Positions 6,654 through 11,285 of a DNA stretch of 11,285 nt are shown here, one piece after another (positions within the stretch are counted from its first letter, which is position 1; every line of letters starts with the position of its first letter). A program made the translations under genes and the position numbers. Source of the DNA: an uncultured Prevotella sp. (GTDB lineage Bacteria > Bacteroidota > Bacteroidia > Bacteroidales > Bacteroidaceae); contig USFX01000082.1 of NCBI GenBank assembly GCA_900553965.1, positions 1 through 11,285 on the forward strand, given 5' to 3'. The notes beneath the pieces are model-generated. The model did not search any database, was not told where the DNA came from, and was given only the letters and a program-made list of their open reading frames with translations.

Positions 6654-8501
6654 TCAGGCTCCGGCGGAGTCTTCGAGCTTCTCCAGGAACTCGCCGAGAA
6701 GGCTTTCCTCCACGTCGCCGAGGGCATATTCGCGCTCTGCGTCGAGCCTTATGGCGGCATTGCGGTCGCGCCGTGCGGCCTCATATTCGTCCGTGATGCG
6801 CTGCAGGTCGGCCTCCGTGAGCGTGTCCAGCCCGAAGTAGTCGAGGATGACGCGGTAGGTCCAGTTCCATTTGTAGTCCTCATATCTGGCCGCCATCGTG
6901 GCGAAACGTTCCTCCACGGCGGCCACGTCGCCGGTCACGCCGCTTCTGATGTCGTCCGCCAGCAGCTCCACCTCGCTCTCGGGGACCAGCAGTCCGGCCA
7001 GATCGGTCCAGCCGCCGGTGCCCACGCTGCTCTCCGGCAGCTCGCAGTAGTGGTTCTTCACGGCCTCGCCCATATAGAGCCGTATGGCCATGTCGTAGTA
7101 GCGGATGCCTTTCAGCAGCGCGCTGTTGCGTATGACGCAGTCTCCGAAGACATATTCGGCGGCGTCTTCGCCCTGTTCCTCGCGCAGGCTTTCCAGCAGA
7201 TGGCGGCCCCGTATGGCCCCCGTGACGGTGAGCGGGCTCAGCCAGTCGAAGCAGACGAGGCTCCGGCGGCCGCCGTGCGGGCGCATGTCGCGCCGCGGCC
7301 ATTTCGCCGTGTCGCGCCACGTGCCGACGGTCGTGATGTTGCGGCCGGGCACGATGTGGGTCCTGCCGCCGCTGGCGATGATGTAGGAGAAAGGCAGGGC
7401 GCCCGTGTCGGGATGGTTCTCAATCTTGCCCATCAGCATGGAGAACTCTCCGATGGTCGCCGGCATGAGCAAATGGGCGCCGCTGGCCGTCTTTGAGCCG
7501 CGTCCGAGCGTGCCGTAGTGTATCGGGCCGAGCTTGTAGGCGTGGTTGCTGAAGTTCGTTCCGGAGCCGGCGTTATAGAACGAATACATGCCGCCGATGA
7601 GCAGTGTGGACTTGTGGTGGCTCACGGTGAACGGTCCGCAGAACGCCGCGCATGCCTCGCCGTTGGCCATGTAGGAGTTGGCGAAGAAGAGACTGTTCTC
7701 CGCGGAGAAGCCGCGGCCGATGTGACAGGCCTCCCCGATGAAGCAGCAGGAGACCTTCGCCCCGTCCGTCACCGACGCTCCGGCCGCCACGACGGTGTTC
7801 TCGCAGATGACGTCGTGGCCGATGTATGTCCCGGCCTCGGGCGTTCCGGTGAGCGTGCAGTCGCTGATGAGCGACGCTCCGCTTATCTCGCAGTCGTCGC
7901 CGACGATAGTGTTGACAATCTCCCGCGTGTTCGTGATTTTCCCGCGGTAGCCTATCGTGCCGCATTCCGGCCTCCGTGTCTCCACGTCGCGGGCCACCAT
8001 GGCCCGCATCCGGGCCATGAAATCGGCGTCGGAGGCGTGGGCGACCATGAAGGCGGCCATCTGGGAGGTTAGCCCGTCGTAGATGATGACATTGCCGTCG
8101 CCCGCCTCGTTGAGCACGGAGACGACGTTGCCGTTGCCGTAGGTGGCTCCGTCGTCGGTGGCCATGCGGCCGACGTTGGCTATGTAGCACTCTTCGGCTA
8201 TGTCGTAGCGGCTGATGTAGCATCCGATGTTCTCTATCAGGCAGTTGTCGCCGACGGTGACGTCGCGCAGGACGGCGTTTCTGATGCCGGCCTGACGCAT
8301 GAATCCTTCGCCTATCTCAATCTGTTTGTCGAAGACTCCGAGGCAGACCGTGCCGCAGAAGGTCACGCCGCGTATGTTGCCGGGGCTGAACGCTTCGGCC
8401 ACGCGCACCGTGTTCCAGTCGCCGGCCGTACACCCCTGACTCTCCATGGCGGCAATCTCGTCGAGCGTGAGGCTGCGGTAGTTGTCCACGATGTCACTCA
8501 T
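6654..8501 (-). CDS. DUF4954 family protein with left-handed beta-helix (hexapeptide) repeats
   Basis: The 615-residue protein belongs to the DUF4954 family of Bacteroidetes, whose biochemical role is not established to my knowledge. Irregular hexapeptide-repeat coils like those of sugar acyl- and nucleotidyltransferases are visible at about 60-110 (IEIGEGFM, VTVGDNCLI) and 196-268 (TIVGDDCEI, TYIGHDVI, ACHIGRGF). A conserved-looking central block follows: HHKSTLLIGG at 295-304, then NHAYKLGPIHYG at 319-330 and IENHPDTGALPFSYI at 360-374. The C-terminal 430-615 is mainly helical and charged. There is no signal peptide or membrane segment, so it should be cytoplasmic. The gene overlaps the end of hflX by 8 bases and must share its transcript. 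The fold suggests acyl or sugar-nucleotide transfer, but no catalytic residue can be assigned. Confidence 0.88.
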   Translation of the reverse strand: MSDIVDNYRSLTLDEIAAMESQGCTAGDWNTVRVAEAFSPGNIRGVTFCGTVCLGVFDKQIEIGEGFMRQAGIRNAVLRDVTVGDNCLIENIGCYISRYDIAEECYIANVGRMATDDGATYGNGNVVSVLNEAGDGNVIIYDGLTSQMAAFMVAHASDADFMARMRAMVARDVETRRPECGTIGYRGKITNTREIVNTIVGDDCEISGASLISDCTLTGTPEAGTYIGHDVICENTVVAAGASVTDGAKVSCCFIGEACHIGRGFSAENSLFFANSYMANGEACAAFCGPFTVSHHKSTLLIGGMYSFYNAGSGTNFSNHAYKLGPIHYGTLGRGSKTASGAHLLMPATIGEFSMLMGKIENHPDTGALPFSYIIASGGRTHIVPGRNITTVGTWRDTAKWPRRDMRPHGGRRSLVCFDWLSPLTVTGAIRGRHLLESLREEQGEDAAEYVFGDCVIRNSALLKGIRYYDMAIRLYMGEAVKNHYCELPESSVGTGGWTDLAGLLVPESEVELLADDIRSGVTGDVAAVEERFATMAARYEDYKWNWTYRVILDYFGLDTLTEADLQRITDEYEAARRDRNAAIRLDAEREYALGDVEESLLGEFLEKLEDSAGA

Positions 8502-9741
8502 AGCTGTCGTAGAGGAAGTCGTTGTAGGGATACTTCTGGACGTGCAGCTCGCGCACGCGCTTATATAATATGTCGCGGAGCTCGTCGATGTTCTGCTTCT
8601 CGCGGGCGGAAATGAACAGACAGTTGTCCGCCATCTTGGCCATCCACGTGCGTTTCAGCTCTTCGAGCGAGATGTTCTCGCGTGTCGGCGGCGTGAGGTC
8701 ATCCTCCTCTTTATCCACCCATGTGTAGGCGTCAATCTTGTTGAAGACAATCATCGACGGCTTGTCGGCGCATCCGAGCTCGGCGAGTGTCTTGTCGACG
8801 ACGTTTATCTGTTCCTCGAAATCGGGGTGGGAGATGTCGACGACGTGGACCAGCAGGTCGGCCTCGCGCACCTCGTCAAGCGTCGACTTGAACGAATCGA
8901 CGAGATCGGTGGGCAGCTTGCGGATGAAGCCGACGGTGTCGGCGAGCAAAAACGGCAGGTTCTCGATGACCATCTTGCGCACCGTCGTGTCGAGCGTGGC
9001 GAAGAGCTTGTTCTCGGCGAAGACGTCGCTTTTGGCCAGCAGGTTCATCATCGTCGACTTCCCGACGTTGGTATATCCCACCAGCGCCACGCGGATCATC
9101 CGTCCACGGTTCTTCCGCTGCGTCGTCTTCTGGCGGTCAATCTCTTCGAGGCGCTGCTTCAGGAGCGTGATGCGCTGGAGGATGATACGCCGGTCCATTT
9201 CGAGCTGCGTCTCACCCGGTCCGCGCAGTCCCACGCTTCCCTTTCCGCCGCCCGAGCCCGAGCCGCCTCCCTGACGCTCGAGGTGAGTCCAGAGGCGCTG
9301 CAGACGGGGGAGCATGTAGCGGTGCTGGGCCAGTTCGACCTGGGTCTTGGCCTCGGCCGTCTGTGCGCGCATGGCGAAGATGTCGAGGATGAGGCTCGTT
9401 CGGTCGAGTATTTTCACCTTCAGCTCCTTCTCGATGTTGCGCATCTGCTTGGCCGACAGCTCGTCGTCGAAGATGACCATTCCGACCTCGCGTTCGGCGT
9501 CTTCCTCCGCCTCGATGAACTGGCGTATCTCTTCGAGTTTTCCCGAACCGACGTATGTCACCGAGCTCGGCCCGTTCACCTTCTGCGTGAAGCGCTTCAC
9601 GGTGACGGCGCCGGCCGTGTCGGCGAGAAACTCCAGCTCGTCAAGATATTCCTTGGTCTTCGCTTCGTCCTGTTCCTTGGTTATCAGGCCCACAAGCACA
9701 GCCGTCTCGGCTTTGGCCTCGGATATTACAAATTCTTTCAT
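8494..9741 (-). CDS. hflX: GTPase HflX, ribosome-associated
   Basis: HflX is a translational GTPase-like factor that binds the 50S subunit and splits stalled 70S ribosomes, for example after heat or antibiotic stress. The 415-residue protein has the family N-terminal domain (about 10-125), a linker coiled segment with the glycine-rich insert GGGSGSGGGKG (158-168) and the HflX signature GPGETQLE (174-181). The G domain contains G1 GYTNVGKST (222-230), the TLDTT switch (249-253), G3 DTVGF (268-272), G4 NKID (334-337) and G5 SARE (378-381), all intact. A short C-terminal tail follows. Length is normal. The ATG at 9741 starts the family-typical N-terminus. It is the first gene of an operon with DUF4954, read from an exact Bacteroidetes promoter about 110 bases upstream. 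Confidence 0.95.
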   Translation of the reverse strand: MKEFVISEAKAETAVLVGLITKEQDEAKTKEYLDELEFLADTAGAVTVKRFTQKVNGPSSVTYVGSGKLEEIRQFIEAEEDAEREVGMVIFDDELSAKQMRNIEKELKVKILDRTSLILDIFAMRAQTAEAKTQVELAQHRYMLPRLQRLWTHLERQGGGSGSGGGKGSVGLRGPGETQLEMDRRIILQRITLLKQRLEEIDRQKTTQRKNRGRMIRVALVGYTNVGKSTMMNLLAKSDVFAENKLFATLDTTVRKMVIENLPFLLADTVGFIRKLPTDLVDSFKSTLDEVREADLLVHVVDISHPDFEEQINVVDKTLAELGCADKPSMIVFNKIDAYTWVDKEEDDLTPPTRENISLEELKRTWMAKMADNCLFISAREKQNIDELRDILYKRVRELHVQKYPYNDFLYDSYE

Positions 9742-9825
9742 TCAGTGTACCTTAGTTATATATAATAATCTGTCGCAAACTTTCAGTGACCTAATCAGCA
9801 CCATGACGATGCCTCCCAACTCCGC

Positions 9826-9841
9826 ATTTTCGCACGAAAAT
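9826..9841 (-). other. Hairpin at the 5' end of the predicted hflX mRNA
   Basis: ATTTTCG at 9826-9832 and CGAAAAT at 9835-9841 are perfect inverted arms; with a tetraloop CGCACG-type centre the RNA stem would be about 6 bp. From the promoter position the transcript should begin within about 10 bases upstream of this stem, so it would sit at the very 5' end of the roughly 100-base leader. Confidence 0.45.
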
Positions 9842-9850
9842 CCTATGCCG

Positions 9851-9881
9851 CAAAGGTACTAATAATATTCCTGCCGGCAAA
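9851..9881 (-). promoter_or_regulatory. Bacteroidetes-type promoter of the hflX-DUF4954 operon
   Basis: On the minus strand, TTTG (9881-9878) is separated by 19 bases from TACCTTTG (9858-9851), an exact match to TTTG-N19-TAnnTTTG with the same -7 octamer as the M16 promoter. It lies about 110 bases before the hflX start, giving a leader of roughly 100 bases. Confidence 0.85.
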
Positions 9882-10057
9882 GGGAATGGTGCGGAATGTT
9901 GCTTGTAGTCAGTGATATATAGACCGGATGTGCATTCACTGGCGGTTCGCGGAGTGTCAGTCCGGCCTTGCAGGACCGGCGAACATGGTCGGAATTTATT
10001 TGCGAAACAGTGTCTATGCGGAGGACTGTGCTCTGGAAGCCGTCTCTTCTTCACTTC

Positions 10058-10513
10058 TCACAAGGCATGTCCGGCGACATAAGAGGCGTAGAGATAGCTG
10101 TCGTTCTCGTAGTACATGGAGCTGTTGTAGTTGTCGATTTTCCTTACTATCCACGAATTATACACCTTGATTAAGGCTTCTATGATGTCTCCGTTTTCGT
10201 CACCGGTCACTTTCTTGATGATCCGGTGCATCACTTTTCCGATGTCCCAGTGCGTCGGAAGGCGCCCGTCGACGTTGCTCAGATTGTCGTAAGAGCCTTG
10301 TCTGATGCCGTATTTGGCAATGATGTCGGCGGTCACTCTGTCGATGTTATCACAATGGTAGACGTCGGCCAGGCTGTAATAATGTTCCAGCCCGTCGCGT
10401 CCCATCGCATTCACGATGTCGCGGCGTTCGTTTCTTGTTTTTCGGGCGATATATTCAATCAGGCTGCAAACGAAAAACAGGTCGTTCCATTTCTTTTCTT
10501 CACGTCCGTTCAT
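10058..10513 (-). CDS. DUF3791 domain protein with extra C-terminal domain, putative antitoxin or partner of DUF3990
   Basis: A 151-residue cytoplasmic protein. Residues about 9-68 (FFVCSLIEYIARK through VYHCDNIDRVTADII) match the pattern of the small helical DUF3791 family, commonly encoded beside DUF3990 genes. After a linker, residues about 84-151 form a second charged helical block: RLPTHWDIGKVMHRII (84-99), DIIEALIKVYNSWIVRKIDN (109-128), then a Tyr/Asn-rich tail ending YVAGHAL. I recall this second block from stand-alone small proteins near DUF3990 genes, so the gene may be a fusion of two partners. Its ATG overlaps the DUF3990 stop in an ATGA (10513-10510), so translation is probably coupled. 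Lack of membrane or DNA-binding signatures fits a protein-binding neutraliser, but the antitoxin role is inferred from context only. Confidence 0.75.
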   Translation of the reverse strand: MNGREEKKWNDLFFVCSLIEYIARKTRNERRDIVNAMGRDGLEHYYSLADVYHCDNIDRVTADIIAKYGIRQGSYDNLSNVDGRLPTHWDIGKVMHRIIKKVTGDENGDIIEALIKVYNSWIVRKIDNYNSSMYYENDSYLYASYVAGHAL

Positions 10514-10962
10514 ATAATTTCCTCACAGTTTTTAAACGTAAGACATTCCAGTGCTTCCTTGGTGCAGAGGTTTATCTGGTGTGTCGGGTATTTGAATTTG
10601 GCGAGCACCCAGAACTGTTCCTTCGTAATCACTCCGCTGATGAAGTCGGCCACATAGTTGTAGATCTGGTCGTCGGCCATAGCCCCCATCACAATGTCAT
10701 AGCCGTGAGGCTGTCCGCTCCGGCAGCTGACGATGAAGTCAAGCCATTCATCGTTCATTTCGTCAAATCTCAGAATGTTGAGACCGGGATTTTCTTTATA
10801 CTCGTATGTATTGACCATCGGACTGTCGTATCTCCTTGCCCACCTTTCGGCCTGCCTTTTCAGCTGTGTGCAATAGAATCCGTTGCCGAAGTCTTTATAG
10901 AATCCGCCTTCTATGATTTTCGGAGATATTATCTTTATATAGCTTCCGTGGTATATTTCCAT
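10510..10962 (-). CDS. DUF3990 protein, ADP-ribosyltransferase-like, putative toxin
   Basis: A 150-residue protein of the DUF3990 family. It opens with MEIYHGS (His5) and continues with DFGNGFYCTQ (24-33, Tyr30), then ALA-like helix QAERWARR (37-44), FDEMNDEWLDFIVSCR (66-81), YDIVMGAMADDQIYNY (88-103) and HQINLCTKEALECLTF (128-143). HGS followed by FGxGFY resembles the His and Tyr signatures of PARP-type ADP-ribosyltransferases, and Gln129 may occupy the third catalytic position. DUF3990 has been placed in the ADP-ribosyltransferase superfamily; activity and target are inferred. The frame is open to ATG 11025, but that start lies at the -7 element, whereas ATG 10962 has AGAAGAAAAG just upstream and gives the family-typical N-terminus. 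Lower GC than neighbouring genes suggests acquisition by transfer. Confidence 0.8.
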   Translation of the reverse strand: MEIYHGSYIKIISPKIIEGGFYKDFGNGFYCTQLKRQAERWARRYDSPMVNTYEYKENPGLNILRFDEMNDEWLDFIVSCRSGQPHGYDIVMGAMADDQIYNYVADFISGVITKEQFWVLAKFKYPTHQINLCTKEALECLTFKNCEEII

Positions 10963-11285
10963 TGTCTTTTCTTCTAAGCGTATTAAATTATGTGCCTGAA
11001 ATCTACATGAATAATTATGTGGCAAAGATAATGAAAAAATGCTCAGACTTCGCTATTTTATATGTTTTTAATGCTCCTGACTTCTTTATTTTACATGCTC
11101 CACAGGCCACAGTCCCTGTCGTTTTGCATGTTGTCGCATCTTCGACGCCACTTCCCGCATATCGCACCTCTTCGATCTTCCATCCTCATTCAGCCATAAA
11201 GAGCGTTCTTGCGTAGTAAAAATAATATCCCGGAATTTAACACTTGAAAAATCTCAAAATAGAAACGGAAAAACGGGAAAACGCC
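10963..11285. other. AT-rich region upstream of the DUF3990 cassette
   Basis: Holds the putative DUF3990 promoter and leader (10963-11030). From 11031 to the right edge no gene, RNA or strong repeat is recognised on either strand. The plus-strand frame 10962-11216 has no family-like features. The sequence is noticeably more AT-rich than the genes to the left. Confidence 0.55.
11023..11030 (-). promoter_or_regulatory. Putative -7 promoter element of the DUF3990-DUF3791 cassette
   Basis: TATCTTTG on the minus strand (11030-11023) fits the Bacteroidetes TAnnTTTG -7 consensus and lies 60 bases before the DUF3990 ATG. No TTTG is found at the expected 19-20 base distance upstream, where the sequence reads GCGA, so the promoter would be weak or factor-dependent. 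Confidence 0.55.

Larger units (their letters stand above)
9742..10057. other. Intergenic region holding the hflX leader and promoter
   Basis: Apart from the hflX promoter (9851-9881) and the leader hairpin at 9826-9841, no gene is supported. An 87-codon minus-strand frame over 9791-10054 runs through the promoter and resembles no family. A weak hairpin (CCGGCC...GGACCGG, 9962-9979, with one G-U pair in the minus-strand RNA) lies about 80 bases after the DUF3791 stop and might loosely end that transcript, but it lacks a U-tract. Confidence 0.6.

Noticed and set aside
8827..9765. 312-codon plus-strand frame opposite hflX
   Set aside because: Shadow frame; every HflX G-motif is intact on the minus strand and the antisense protein resembles no family.
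9791..10054. 87-codon minus-strand frame between the DUF3791 gene and hflX
   Set aside because: Runs through the exact hflX promoter and leader, is rich in Pro, Arg and His, and resembles no known protein.
10226..10977. Overlapping plus-strand frames opposite the DUF3990-DUF3791 cassette
   Set aside because: The minus-strand genes have recognisable domains, an ATGA overlap and a promoter element; the plus frames have none.

Overview
The window looks like chromosomal DNA from a gut- or oral-type Bacteroidales, most likely Prevotellaceae. The evidence is the gene families (a lipoprotein-type TolC/NodT factor, a two-domain periplasmic M16 peptidase, HflX followed by a DUF4954 protein), the moderately GC-rich genes, and promoters of the Bacteroidetes type. 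Two of these match TTTG-N19-TAnnTTTG exactly, and Shine-Dalgarno sites are weak or absent. The genus is an inference.

Left part (1-2350, + strand): a complete outer-membrane efflux lipoprotein, probably the last gene of an RND-type efflux operon that starts outside the window. It is followed by an LpxA-type UDP-GlcNAc acyltransferase and a strong hairpin terminator. From about 2350 to 3500 there is no intact gene. This stretch holds the 3' remnant of a DUF4143-type AAA ATPase gene, then a cluster of GC-rich repeats built on GCCGTAAGG, then a separate 15-bp inverted repeat.

Middle (3507-9881, - strand): a secreted M16 zinc peptidase with its own exact promoter, and an hflX-DUF4954 operon with another exact promoter. 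The two genes of that operon overlap by 8 bases, and the operon ends in a 12-bp hairpin.

Right part (10058-11030, - strand): a two-gene cassette, lower in GC than the rest, whose genes overlap by ATGA. The first gene encodes a DUF3990 protein with ADP-ribosyltransferase-like motifs (HGS and GNGFY, resembling the PARP H-Y pattern). The second encodes a DUF3791 protein carrying an additional C-terminal helical domain. This looks like a toxin-antitoxin or defence module and is the most interesting item here; its function is inferred, not shown.

The remaining genes are envelope and housekeeping functions: drug export, lipid A synthesis, periplasmic proteolysis and ribosome rescue. Nothing suggests that they form one pathway with the cassette.
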